Assembly: GCF_004765805.1 (NCBI RefSeq)
Contig: NZ_SBIU01000003.1
Coordinates: forward strand, 496,001 to 560,000
DNA from: Halorussus halobius
Lineage (GTDB): Archaea > Halobacteriota > Halobacteria > Halobacteriales > Haladaptataceae
DNA: 64,000 nucleotides
Direction: 5' to 3'
Below, in pieces: positions 1-9,300 of the stretch. Numbering within the stretch: the stretch's first letter is position 1; every line of letters begins with the position of its first letter. The translations under genes were made by a program, and so were the position numbers. The notes beneath the pieces were generated by a model. That model was given only the letters and a program-made list of their open reading frames with translations, ran no database searches and was not told where the DNA came from.

Positions 1-888
1 GACACCGGGACGACGGCGGTGTACGACGCCAACCGGACCGCGTCGATGACGGTGACGCTGGCCGGGACCGGGACGGAGAACCGCAACCGGAGTCTGGCGG
101 TCCAGCGCAACGCGACCGCGTCGGTCGAGTTGCTCAGCACGGAGATTTCGGGCACCCAGACGCGACGGGTCGGGTGCGACGAGTGGGCGTTCGGCTTCTG
201 CGTCGAGCCGGTCTACGCCGACTACAAGTACAACGCGCCGGTCACGATGCGGGTCAACGTCGGCGACCGGACGTACGAGCCGTGGACCGACGTGGCGAAT
301 CCGGCGTCGGTCGCGGAGAAGGACGTGAACGACCCGACCGACGGGCCCGAGAGCCGGTCGTTCACCACCAACGTCTCCGCGGGCGACAACGTCAGCGTCG
401 AGGCGACGGGCTACGGGGCCGACAGCTACGACTGGAACGACTACGAGGAGGTCTCGCTGAACGGCGAGATGTGGCGCTCGGTCGGGGCCGAGGCGGCCGG
501 CGACGAGACGGTGAACATCACGGTCGACGCCGACGACGGGGGCGACAACGAGGGCAACGTCGTCCTGCTCGCCGACGGGATGGCGGTCCCCAGCTACGGG
601 TCGGCCAGCGACGAGCAGCGCAACATGTCCCAGGTGCTGGGCGGTCGGATGAACGAGACCGGCCACCTCGACCTCGCGCCGAACGCGTTCGTCCTCGTCT
701 ACGAACTCTCCTGCGCGGACGCGACGACCGACGACGTCGGCGACTCCGACAAGTGCGGGTCGGGCGACCCCGATTACAACGACGCGGTCGCGCTCGTCAC
801 CGTCGAGGAGCGGGGCAGCGTCGACGACCCCGAGAACCTCGCGGTCCACATCTCGATGAATCAGGTCGCCATCGAGGAGGGCTCCTGA
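1..888 (+). CDS. C-terminal part of a secreted/surface protein, 5' end outside window
   Basis: The reading frame is open from base 1, so the gene starts upstream and only its last 295 codons are here. The first possible start seen (GTG at 19) is internal. The visible part has no membrane segment. It is rich in Asp, Gly, Thr, Asn and Val, with many N-x-S/T sequons and a few cysteine pairs, which fits an exported beta-rich domain. It converges on the pseudopilin operon that ends at 924, with a 35-base gap. I do not recognise the family. A role at the cell surface together with the adjacent pilus-like system is only a guess from position and composition. Confidence 0.6.
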   Translation, partial: DTGTTAVYDANRTASMTVTLAGTGTENRNRSLAVQRNATASVELLSTEISGTQTRRVGCDEWAFGFCVEPVYADYKYNAPVTMRVNVGDRTYEPWTDVANPASVAEKDVNDPTDGPESRSFTTNVSAGDNVSVEATGYGADSYDWNDYEEVSLNGEMWRSVGAEAAGDETVNITVDADDGGDNEGNVVLLADGMAVPSYGSASDEQRNMSQVLGGRMNETGHLDLAPNAFVLVYELSCADATTDDVGDSDKCGSGDPDYNDAVALVTVEERGSVDDPENLAVHISMNQVAIEEGS

Positions 889-923
889 CGCCCGGTCGCC
901 CGCCCGAGACGGCGACGTGGGTG

Positions 924-1655
924 TCAGGTCCGGATGGCGACGTCGAGTATCGTCCGCCGGACGAACGCCCGGTCGGTCGAACACTCGTAGACGTCGCCGG
1001 ACCGGCTCCATCCGCTGTCGGTGAGGTAGCGCCCCCACGCGTCCGCGCTGGGCGAGGAGACGACCTCGAACCGGACGGTCGCGTCCTCGTCGCCCTGAGG
1101 CGTCGCGGACCGGGGGAACACCGTCGAGGCCTCGGCCCGGCGACCGACCACGACCACCGTGCCGTCCTCGGCGACCGCGCCGGTGTCGCCGGCCCGCCGC
1201 AGCGACACGGTCGAGACCAGCGCGCGGTCGGGGGCGCAGTCGAACGCGGGCCGGCGGGCCAGCACGCTCCCGCCGTCCTCGGTTCGGAACACGCCGCCGG
1301 CCTCGTAGCGAATCTCGGTGTCGTCGTACTCGTAGACCAGCGCGCCGACGCCCACGCGCTGTTGCACCACGTCGCCGCCCCGCTCGACCGTGACCCGGAA
1401 CTCGGTCGCCTCCTCGACCGCGAGCCGGCCGCCGCCCAGTCGGACCTCGCCCGCTCGCCCGGGCGCTCGCCCCCGGTCGACCGCCGCGAAGTTCTGGGCG
1501 AGCGCCACGACCGCTCGCTCGGCGTTGTCGACCTGCTCGGCGTCCCGGACCCCCTCGAGCGAGCCGACGCCCGAGCCGTAGAGGACCCCGACCGACGCCA
1601 TCACGACCGCGAACACCAGGACGTACCCGACGACGTGGCTGACCCCGCGGCTCAC
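924..1655 (-). CDS. Pseudopilin-like protein (DUF7289-type)
   Basis: A 243-residue protein with one hydrophobic N-terminal helix (about residues 6-26, GVSHVVGYVLVFAVVMASVG) and then a soluble beta-rich domain. This is the shape of a minor pilin or pseudopilin. I place it with the haloarchaeal DUF7289 group from memory of the N-terminal pattern. The start is GTG at 1655, which overlaps the stop of the preceding gene by four bases (GTGA), so the two are translationally coupled. It is the last gene of the secretion/pilus operon running down from 9968. It is likely assembled on the outer face of the membrane by the GspE/GspF pair. Confidence 0.75.
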   Translation of the reverse strand: MSRGVSHVVGYVLVFAVVMASVGVLYGSGVGSLEGVRDAEQVDNAERAVVALAQNFAAVDRGRAPGRAGEVRLGGGRLAVEEATEFRVTVERGGDVVQQRVGVGALVYEYDDTEIRYEAGGVFRTEDGGSVLARRPAFDCAPDRALVSTVSLRRAGDTGAVAEDGTVVVVGRRAEASTVFPRSATPQGDEDATVRFEVVSSPSADAWGRYLTDSGWSRSGDVYECSTDRAFVRRTILDVAIRT

Positions 1656-2137
1656 GCCGCTCCCTCCAGCGCCAGCGTCCCGTTGTCGGGCTCGTAGACC
1701 ACGACCACGTCGCCGCCGGCCACCCGGGTCGACCGGACGGCGGTCTCGGTGGCGAGCGCGACGGTCACGCTCGCGGCCGGGTCCGACGCGTTCAGCGCGA
1801 GACACGGATACCGGTCGCACGGCCCCGGCGCGCTCGCCACCAGCGCCACCGAGTACCTCGTGCCGGCGAGCGCGTCGGGGTGGGTCGTGCGGAGTCGGAG
1901 GTCGGCGTTCCCGTCGGCGACCAGCCCGTCGGCCCCTTCGAGTTCCGCCGCGAGCCGCTCGCCAACCACGCCGAGTTCCTGTCGGACCGCCCGCTCGCGC
2001 TGGTCGGAGACGGCACCGCCGGCCGCGATGACGAGACCGCTCACGAGAACCGTGGTGATGGCGACCGTCAGGGTGTACGTGACCGTCGTCGAGACGGCGC
2101 GTCGGTCGGTCGCGAAGCCGGTTCGTCGCCCGCTCAT
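1652..2137 (-). CDS. Pseudopilin-like protein (DUF7266-type)
   Basis: A 161-residue protein beginning MSGRRTGFATDRRAVS. Basic and hydrophilic residues are followed by one helix at about residues 15-38 (TTVTYTLTVAITTVLVSGLV) and a soluble domain of about 120 residues. The charged N-terminus followed by a single helix matches type III signal or pilin-like proteins, and I assign DUF7266 by resemblance. The ATG at 2137 overlaps the stop of the upstream gene (ATGA), and its own stop overlaps the next start. It is the sixth gene of the operon. Coupling by four-base overlaps suggests fixed stoichiometry with the other pseudopilins. Confidence 0.75.
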   Translation of the reverse strand: MSGRRTGFATDRRAVSTTVTYTLTVAITTVLVSGLVIAAGGAVSDQRERAVRQELGVVGERLAAELEGADGLVADGNADLRLRTTHPDALAGTRYSVALVASAPGPCDRYPCLALNASDPAASVTVALATETAVRSTRVAGGDVVVVYEPDNGTLALEGAA

Positions 2138-3144
2138 GGGTCGTGAATCGTGTGGTTGGTGGTCGTTCGATATCGCAGTTCGGGCGTGGCGTACGTGACG
2201 GTCACCGCGAGCGCGTCGACCGCGTAGCTCCGGTAGGGCGACTCCCACGGCGCGGCCGTGGCGACGTCGCCCGCCGTCGCGCCCGTCCCGTCGAGGACGA
2301 GTCGGTACGTGCCGGTGGCGTTGGTCGCGTTCGCGTAGCCGAGTTCGTACGGTGGGTCGACGCCCGCTGCGAACGCGAAGGTACAGTCGACGCCGGCAGA
2401 ATCGCCCTCGACGTCGACGGACCCGTCGTCGACGTCGAGTTCCACCGTCCCGTCGTCGGGCGACGCGGTACAGGTCGACTCGGCCCCGCCGGTCCCGACC
2501 CGGTCGACGTCGACCGAGCTCCCGTTCCGGTGGACGCGCATCGTCCAGTCGTCCCCGCCGGCCGCGACCGTCACCCGGAACGCGTCGGCGTCGGTCGAGG
2601 GGAGCGAGTCGGCGTCGACTCGCAGTCGGTAGCGCTGGACGCTCGCGCCGTCGGCGACGGTCCACTCGGGGTCGCCGGCGCGGTCGGTGAAGTTCCGGCT
2701 CGAATTGGCGTCCGCGACCACGAGCGCGACCGAGGGATTCCCCGCGACGGCCACGCCGACCGACGCCGGCCGCCGGTTGGTGACTGCGGTTCCGACCAGC
2801 GCGCCGTACCGTGCGAGCGTCCGGTTGACGGCGTCGGCGGCGGCGCTCTCGTTCCCGTAGGTGGCGTTTCGGTTCGTGCGCTCGACCAGCGGGGGCACCT
2901 CGCCGTCGACCGCGCGCTCGATTTCGGCGGCGTCGTCGGTCGCGTCGAGCGCCGCGCGGTTCGTGACGTTCTGGGTGTACAGCACCGTGTTGAGTATCAC
3001 CACGAGGCCGACGATGGCGATAGCCAGCACGACCGCGCCGACGAGGATGAGCTGTCCCCGGTCGTCGCCCGCCCGACGCGGCAGGCGGTCGTCGCTCGCC
3101 CGACGCGGGAGGCGGTCGTCGCTCGCCGAGTGGTCGCTCACCAT
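2134..3144 (-). CDS. Pseudopilin-like protein (DUF7261-type) with repeated N-terminal extension
   Basis: A 336-residue protein. A cytoplasmic tail of about 30 residues contains the nonapeptide DDRLPRRAS nearly twice and then a third partial DDRG. It is followed by a hydrophobic helix (about residues 33-55, GQLILVGAVVLAIAIVGLVV) and a large extracellular beta-rich domain. The D-D-R-G-Q-L pattern just before the helix matches DUF7261 proteins and resembles a prepilin cleavage site (G|Q). The ATG at 3144 lies inside the 3' end of the upstream gene, a 7-base overlap. The repeat in the tail is visible in the DNA as a 27-base tandem repeat. Role inferred: minor pilin of the adjacent machine. Confidence 0.75.
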   Translation of the reverse strand: MVSDHSASDDRLPRRASDDRLPRRAGDDRGQLILVGAVVLAIAIVGLVVILNTVLYTQNVTNRAALDATDDAAEIERAVDGEVPPLVERTNRNATYGNESAAADAVNRTLARYGALVGTAVTNRRPASVGVAVAGNPSVALVVADANSSRNFTDRAGDPEWTVADGASVQRYRLRVDADSLPSTDADAFRVTVAAGGDDWTMRVHRNGSSVDVDRVGTGGAESTCTASPDDGTVELDVDDGSVDVEGDSAGVDCTFAFAAGVDPPYELGYANATNATGTYRLVLDGTGATAGDVATAAPWESPYRSYAVDALAVTVTYATPELRYRTTTNHTIHDP

Positions 3145-3782
3145 ACGACGAGTCGCACCTCCGCGACGGTGAACGCCGGGCCAGGGTCGGCGTCGCCCGC
3201 GTAGAAGTGGCGGTCGGGGTCGGCGTCGATCTCCGCGAGCGTCGCCCCGCCGGCGGCCTCGGACGAGGTGAGCCGGTCGTCGTCGTAGAGGACGACCGCG
3301 TGGGTCGCGGTGACCGCGTTGTCGGAGGGGACGCCCCGGTAGACGACGCGCTCGGTCTCGGTCCGAAAGGGGGCCGAATCGTTGCGGTAGTCGACGTAGA
3401 GGTTGTACTCGTAGCCCTGCGAGGAGAGGGTGTCGTTCAGGAGTTCGCCGACCGACTCGCACGGAGGGTCGGCGTCCGGCGGGCCGGCGGTGCAGGGCGG
3501 GTCCGACCCGTACCCCCGGACCCGGTCGTCGGCGTGGGCGAAGGTCCGCGAGGAGTTGTTCCAGTAGAGCGCAAGCGACCGGAGCTGGTCGTCCTCGGCC
3601 GCGACCGTCAGCGCGTCGTCGGCCTCGACGCGGAGCTGGGCCTTCACGTCCTGGTCGACCGTCCCGGCGGTCGTCGGCGTCAGCACGACCGCTTCGAGCG
3701 CGAACAGCACGGCGGTCAGGACGACGATGCTGCCCACGATGCCCTCCAGCGCGAACGCCTGGCCCCGGTCGTCGCCTACCAT
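3138..3782 (-). CDS. Pseudopilin-like protein (DUF7288-type)
   Basis: A 214-residue protein that starts MVGDDRGQAFALEGIVG. A short charged head with a prepilin-like G|Q junction is followed by one helix to about residue 32 and an extracellular domain. That domain has four cysteines in a P-C-T/P-C-E stretch near residues 97-109, which could form disulphides outside the cell. The head pattern matches DUF7288. ATG 3782 overlaps the end of the DUF7287-type gene by 7 bases. It is part of the secretion operon. Confidence 0.75.
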   Translation of the reverse strand: MVGDDRGQAFALEGIVGSIVVLTAVLFALEAVVLTPTTAGTVDQDVKAQLRVEADDALTVAAEDDQLRSLALYWNNSSRTFAHADDRVRGYGSDPPCTAGPPDADPPCESVGELLNDTLSSQGYEYNLYVDYRNDSAPFRTETERVVYRGVPSDNAVTATHAVVLYDDDRLTSSEAAGGATLAEIDADPDRHFYAGDADPGPAFTVAEVRLVVW

Positions 3783-4315
3783 AGGTACACCTGCAAGCGA
3801 TACGGGTCGCCGGCTATCGCGACGATGCGGCTCGCGGCGGCGGTCGGGTGGTCGCCCACGGCCGCGCCGGCCCGGAGTCGTCGGCCGCCGGCCGACGCCA
3901 CCGCGCCGGTCTCGGCGTCGGTCACGGTGACGTTGACGCGAGTGGTCGCGGGCAGTCCCAACGACGACCGGAGCGCCGACTGGGTCCGGTTGGTCGCGTC
4001 GAACCGGTCGGCGGTCCGGTCGGGGTCGAGCGCGTTGCCGCCGGTCGAGAGGTCCGCCAGCAGGGTCGCGGCGGTCCGGTCGGCCCGGGTCGTCAGGTCG
4101 TCGTCGACGGGCGCGTTGAACGGCACGAACACCGAGGGGAGCATCGCGAACGCGAACGCGACCGACAGCAGGAAGACGCTGACGCCGAGCGCGAAGTCGA
4201 TGGTGGTCTGGCCGCGCTCCGGGGTCGGTCGGTCGGTAGACTGCGCGGCGTCGATTGGCGACCCTCGGGCCGGCCGGCCGCGCTCGGTCACCGGGTTGGT
4301 TGTCTCTCGTGGCAT
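3776..4315 (-). CDS. Pseudopilin-like protein (DUF7287-type)
   Basis: A 179-residue protein. About 35 hydrophilic residues (MPRETTNPVTERGRPARG and on) lead to the junction ERGQTTIDFALGVSVFLLSV, a typical pilin head with a hydrophobic helix at about residues 40-62. A soluble domain of about 115 residues follows. The R-G-Q-T-T-I/L-D-F signature is what I know from DUF7287 proteins. The ATG at 4315 lies two bases after the stop of the GspF-like gene, so it is the first pilin-like gene behind the export motor. The presence of five such genes in a row suggests a multi-component pilus tip or pseudopilus. Confidence 0.78.
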   Translation of the reverse strand: MPRETTNPVTERGRPARGSPIDAAQSTDRPTPERGQTTIDFALGVSVFLLSVAFAFAMLPSVFVPFNAPVDDDLTTRADRTAATLLADLSTGGNALDPDRTADRFDATNRTQSALRSSLGLPATTRVNVTVTDAETGAVASAGGRRLRAGAAVGDHPTAAASRIVAIAGDPYRLQVYLW

Positions 4316-4317
4316 GG

Positions 4318-6351
4318 TCAGATGAACGCGAAGGTGAGTAAGGCGACGGTCGGGAGCACGACCGCGAACTTCACGCCGGCCAAAAGCGAGGCGTCCCGGA
4401 TGTAGCCCGCGATGAACCCCGAGAGGAGCGCCTGCAGGGTGACGGCGTGGAAGAACAGCATGCCCAGCAGCGTGGTGTCGACGCCCTGTCCGAACTGGGC
4501 GGGACCGGCACCCGACGCGCTGCCGCCCGACGACGACGCCTGGTCGGCGAGACCGGCCATCACGTCGAGGAACCGCACCTTCAGGATGGCCATCACCGCC
4601 AGCAGCGTGAGGTAGGTCATGACGATGATGACCACCTGCATCCGCGACCGGGACTTGCGCTCGCGGGCGATGTCGTCCTGATTCTCGCTGGCCTGTGCGG
4701 CGGTCGACAGCACCTCGGTTATCCGGCTGGAGGCCTCCTGGGCCTTCGAGACCAGCGTGACCGTCCGGGCGAGTCGCGGGATGTGATACCGGTTGTTGAA
4801 CTCCACCAGCGCGGCCCGGAGGCTCATGCCGTACTCGACCTTGGCGTGGACGACGTCGAACTCGCGGGCGAGTTTGCCCGAGGAGGTGTCCGCGACCGTC
4901 CGGACGGATTCGAGCAGCGTCAGCCCGGTGTCGTTGGCCGACGAGAGCTTCCGGAGGCCCTCCGAGAGATTGTTGGTGACGGTGCGGCGCGACCGGACGT
5001 TCCACTCGTGGAAGACGGCCAGCGGCAGGAGCGTGACGTAGATGGGGACGTAGACGTAGACGAACGTGCCCCAGACCGGATTCGCGACCATCCCGTCGAC
5101 GGTTCGCGGGGCCGCGCCGGTCCACACCGCCGACCCGACCAGCACCAGCGACGCCGGGACGGTCAGTCCGAGGACGAACAGCGGGTTGTCCCGGAAGAAG
5201 ACGTGCGGGCGCTTGAGCAGCAAAATCGTCTCGTGGGTGCCCTCGCGGCTCTTGACCCGGTCGAACACCGAGAACTCCCCGACGTAGCGCTCGACCAGCC
5301 CGAGGTGGAGCAGGCCCGCGCCGGTGTCGGCCGCGACCCGCTCGTTGCCGTCGTTCGGGTCGAGGTAGCCGTCGCCGGGGTCGTCCTGCTTGACCGTCGA
5401 GACCAACACGAGGAATCCCACACCCGTCAGCGGGATGAGGCCGTAGACGGTGGCGTACAGCATGTCCACCTGCGCCTGTCCCAGCATCGACATGATGACG
5501 AGGATGATGATGAGCAACAGGGGGAACAGCGAGAGGGTCATGTACATCTCGCCGAACAGTTCGAGGGTCTCGAGGGTCATCTCCTGTTCCTGCTTGGCGG
5601 TCCGCATGTGCTTGTCCTTCTTGTCGTCGAGGAAGTCGCTCATGTCCCCGCCCGAGCTCACGATGGAGAGCATGTCGGTCAGAAACTGGCCGAACTCGTC
5701 GCTGGGCGTCTCCAGCGACCGCTTGCGGATGGCGGTCCGGTAGTCGGTGTCGAAGTACTCGGTCTCCTGGACGATGGACTGGAACTCCCGGGAGACCTCG
5801 CCGTAGGTGTCGTCGGCCTTCGCCATCGCCTCCAGAATCTCGAGTTGGTTCAGCCCGCCGACCGAGAGGGCGTACATGAACGAGATGGCGTCGGGCAGCA
5901 GCATGTTTATCTCGCGCTTCCGGCTCGACGCCCGCATGTACGGAATCGCCGCGACGGCCCCGAACCCGCCGGCGAACCCGATTGTGCCCAACACGAGGCC
6001 GCTGGCGACGACCAGCGACGGCACCTTGAGCGCCTCGATAAGCCGCAACGTCGCCTCGTTGGGGACCGGCACGCCGATGAGGATGCCCACCTCGACGACG
6101 CCAGTCATAAAGAGGACGTAGCCGACCGCGGTTCCCAGCGCCCAGAGCAGTCCCCCGGCGAGGACGCCGACCGCGAGCGCCCGCGAGAGGTAGAGTTCGA
6201 CGGTGTCGGGCATCCGGGCCTCGGCCAGCTTGGTCTCGACGTCGGCCACGAAGTCGCCGTCCTCGTCGAACAGGTAGGCGAACAGCGGATAGAAGGCGTC
6301 GGCCAGCGAGTCGGCCGACCGCCGGGTGCCGGTCGCGCCGCCGTGGCTCAT
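4318..6351 (-). CDS. Type II/IV secretion system membrane platform protein (GspF/TadC family)
   Basis: A 677-residue polytopic membrane protein that anchors the pilus or pseudopilus assembly machine and couples it to the ATPase. Hydrophobic segments lie near residues 58-90, 105-130, 270-315, 400-440 and 590-675. They bracket two cytoplasmic helical GspF-type domains (around 135-260 and 465-590), so the protein is a tandem T2SSF protein of the usual archaeal length. The second half contains the typical L-x-x-G-x-S-L-R-A-A-L stretch. ATG 6351 overlaps the ATPase stop by four bases. The order ATPase, platform protein, pilins is characteristic of haloarchaeal pilus operons. Confidence 0.9.
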   Translation of the reverse strand: MSHGGATGTRRSADSLADAFYPLFAYLFDEDGDFVADVETKLAEARMPDTVELYLSRALAVGVLAGGLLWALGTAVGYVLFMTGVVEVGILIGVPVPNEATLRLIEALKVPSLVVASGLVLGTIGFAGGFGAVAAIPYMRASSRKREINMLLPDAISFMYALSVGGLNQLEILEAMAKADDTYGEVSREFQSIVQETEYFDTDYRTAIRKRSLETPSDEFGQFLTDMLSIVSSGGDMSDFLDDKKDKHMRTAKQEQEMTLETLELFGEMYMTLSLFPLLLIIILVIMSMLGQAQVDMLYATVYGLIPLTGVGFLVLVSTVKQDDPGDGYLDPNDGNERVAADTGAGLLHLGLVERYVGEFSVFDRVKSREGTHETILLLKRPHVFFRDNPLFVLGLTVPASLVLVGSAVWTGAAPRTVDGMVANPVWGTFVYVYVPIYVTLLPLAVFHEWNVRSRRTVTNNLSEGLRKLSSANDTGLTLLESVRTVADTSSGKLAREFDVVHAKVEYGMSLRAALVEFNNRYHIPRLARTVTLVSKAQEASSRITEVLSTAAQASENQDDIARERKSRSRMQVVIIVMTYLTLLAVMAILKVRFLDVMAGLADQASSSGGSASGAGPAQFGQGVDTTLLGMLFFHAVTLQALLSGFIAGYIRDASLLAGVKFAVVLPTVALLTFAFI

Positions 6352-9300
6352 CGCCGGTCCTCCTCGCCGCCGTCGGCGGCCCCCTCACCGCCGGTGGCCT
6401 CCTCACCGTCGGCGGCCTCGCGCTCGCTGTCGCCGTCGAACGCGGCCTCGAAGTCGCCGAACGAGTCCTCGGCGGACCCGCCGTCCGGGCCGCCGGACTC
6501 GCCGTCCGGTTCGTCGCCCCGGTCGTACGAGTCGGGGAAGCGGCCGAGTTCGCCGCCCTCGCTGGTGTCTCTCACGCTGTCTTCCGGCGTGGCCGATTCG
6601 GCGTCCGTGACGCGCTCGGCGTCCGTGGCGGGTTCGGACTCCGCGTCGGGCGGGCGTCGGGCGTCCGGGTCGCGGTCAACCTCGTCGTCCGGGGGCCCGC
6701 TCGGAGTCGCCGACGAGTCACGAGGCGTCGACTCGTTGCCCTCCGCGAGCGCGACCGCGAGGCCCTCCACGTCGGCGTCGGCCCCGCGATACTCCTCCAA
6801 TAGGCCGTCGTCGGCCTCCGCGAGGATGCCCTTGGCGAGCGCGTAGGTCTCCTCGCTGGGGTCCGGTCGGGGCACCATCTCCTCTTTCTTGGGGTCGACG
6901 TCGATGTGGACGCTCTCCATCTCCCGGAGGTCTTCGAGGCTCTCCTCGAGTTTTCCGTTGGCTATCAGGGTCAGGATGGTGTCGGGGTCGTTGATGAACG
7001 CCTGGACCGTGGCCGCGACCTGCGCGTACTCCTCGAGCCCGTTCCGGATGAGATAGGCGAGGATGACCCGGCGCTTCAGAATCTCGCGTTCGAGCCGGTC
7101 GCGGTCCCAGCCCCGGTCGAACATGATGTCCTCCATGGTGTTCGACCCCGACAGCCGCATGAACTCGTCGTCCTCGGCGCGCCACTGGAAGATGTCCTGG
7201 ACGTTTATCTCGTCGTTCTCGGCGCTGTACTCGTTTATCTCCGTCAGGGACTTGTTCCGGCGCACCTTGCTGCCCTGCACGCGGGTCTGGGTCTGGATGC
7301 TCACGAGGTCGAGCGCGGTGAACAGCGTCTTCGAGACGTTGATGGGTTCGGTCGTGAACCGCTTGAGCACCTCGCCCACGGTGTCGGCGTGGAAGGTGGT
7401 GTAGGTGGTGTGGCCCGTGGACATCACCTGAAACAGGGTGCGACCCTCCTCGCCGCGAATCTCGCCCATCACGATGTAGTCGGGGCGCTGGCGGAGCGCG
7501 GCCTCCAGCAGGTCGAACTCGTCGACGTCGCCCTTGTCGTCGTCAGAGAAGGAGGGCCGGGTGACGCTGGCTATCCAGTTGCGCTGGGGCAACTCCACTT
7601 CGCGGGTGTCCTCTATGGAGACGATTTTGGTGTTGCTGGGGATAAACAGCGAGACGGCGTTCAGACTCGTGGTCTTGCCCGACGCCGTGCCCCCGGCGAA
7701 GATGAGCGACTTGTGGTTCTCGATGGCGAGCCACAGGAACGCCATCTGTTCGAGCGAGAAGGTGTTCCAGTTCACGAGGTCGATGGGCGTGAACGGCACG
7801 TCCTTGAACTGCCGGATGGTGTAGTTGGTGCCGTGGTCGCTGACCTCCCGGCCCAACGTTAGCTGGGCGCGCGACCCGTCGGGCAGCGTGGCGTCGACCT
7901 GCGGCTGGCGCTTCGAGATGCCCTTGCCCGACCGCTGGGCCAGCTTGACCACGAAGTCGTCGAGTTCGTCCTCGCCGTGGTAGACGTTGGTGATGACCTG
8001 CTCGTAGTCGGTGTGGTAGACGAACACCGGGGAGTTGTAGCCGTCGACGGAGATGTCCTCGACGTTGATGTCGTGCTTGACGCCGTCGATGCGCTCGTAG
8101 CCCGTGAAGTCCCGGCGCAGGTAGTACAGCAGCTTCTCGGTCTGGTACTCCGAGAGGGTGTCGTCGTCCTCTTCGAGCAGGACGGGTTCGGGCCGGACCG
8201 CGATGCCGTCCAGCCCGCCCGACTCGTCGGGCTCCATCGCCTCGATTCGGGCCTCGATTGCCGCCCGGACCCGTCGGCGGAGCGACTCCGCCGTCTCGAC
8301 CGACAGGTCGAGGGGGTCGCCGAGCCGACTCGCGGAGTCGGACGGGACCGCCTCCGCGTCTCGGGACTCGTCCGGGTCGCTCTCGCCCCAGTCCTCGGTG
8401 GGGGCGTCGACCGACTCCGGCCCGTCCGGCGAGTCGGGCGAAGCCTGGCCCGAGCCACTACCAGCCTCCCCGTCGTCGCCGACCGCGCCGCCGTCCGGGG
8501 CGACCTCCTCGTCCGCACTCCCGCCGTCGGTCGGCGAGTCGGAGGCGGCCTCGCGCGTCGAACCGTTCGGGGAGTCGCCGCGTCGCTCGTCGAGCGCCGC
8601 CCGGAGGGGTTCGACCGCCTCGTCGGCCTCCTCTCGGGCGCGTGCGAGGTACTCGCCGACCGCGTCGCCGGTCCCGGCGAGGGCGTCTCTGGTCCGGTCG
8701 TAGCGGTCGAGCAGGTCCCGGAGCTGTCGGGCGCGCTCGCCGTCGTTCTCGGCGTAGAGGTCGTAGCGGTCGAGCAGTCGGAGCGTCTCGCGCTCGACGA
8801 CCGCGCCGCGCTCGTCGGCGTCGGCCTCGACCACCACGTCGTCGCTGGCGTAGGTGATGGCCGACCGGAGTTTCCCTTCGAGAAACGCCTTCAGGTCGGT
8901 CTCGATGGGCGTGCAGTACGGCTCGACGAGGTAGTACTTGGTCTCGTTCTCCTTGGCGGAGTGAAAGAGGACGACGAACGCGTAGGGCTTGTTGACCCAG
9001 TAGCGGTCTATCTCCCTGAAGTGGTCCTTCTTGGGGAGCGCGACCGCCTTTTCGAGGTCGTAGCGGTTGACGACCGTGGTGTGGCCCTCGACCGTCGAGA
9101 AGAACGCGTCCTCGTCGAGTTCCGCGGGCACGTCGAGGGTGCGCTCGTCCTCGACCTCGCGGAGCGTCCGGGCCTCGGCCGCGCCCTGCGCGAGCAGGTC
9201 CTCTAAGTTCTCCTCGGGAAAGCCGAGCCACTCCGCCTCGTCGAATCGCTCGATTTGGCCGTCCCGGTCGCGGGGGCGCTCGGGCGCGGTGACCTCGGTG

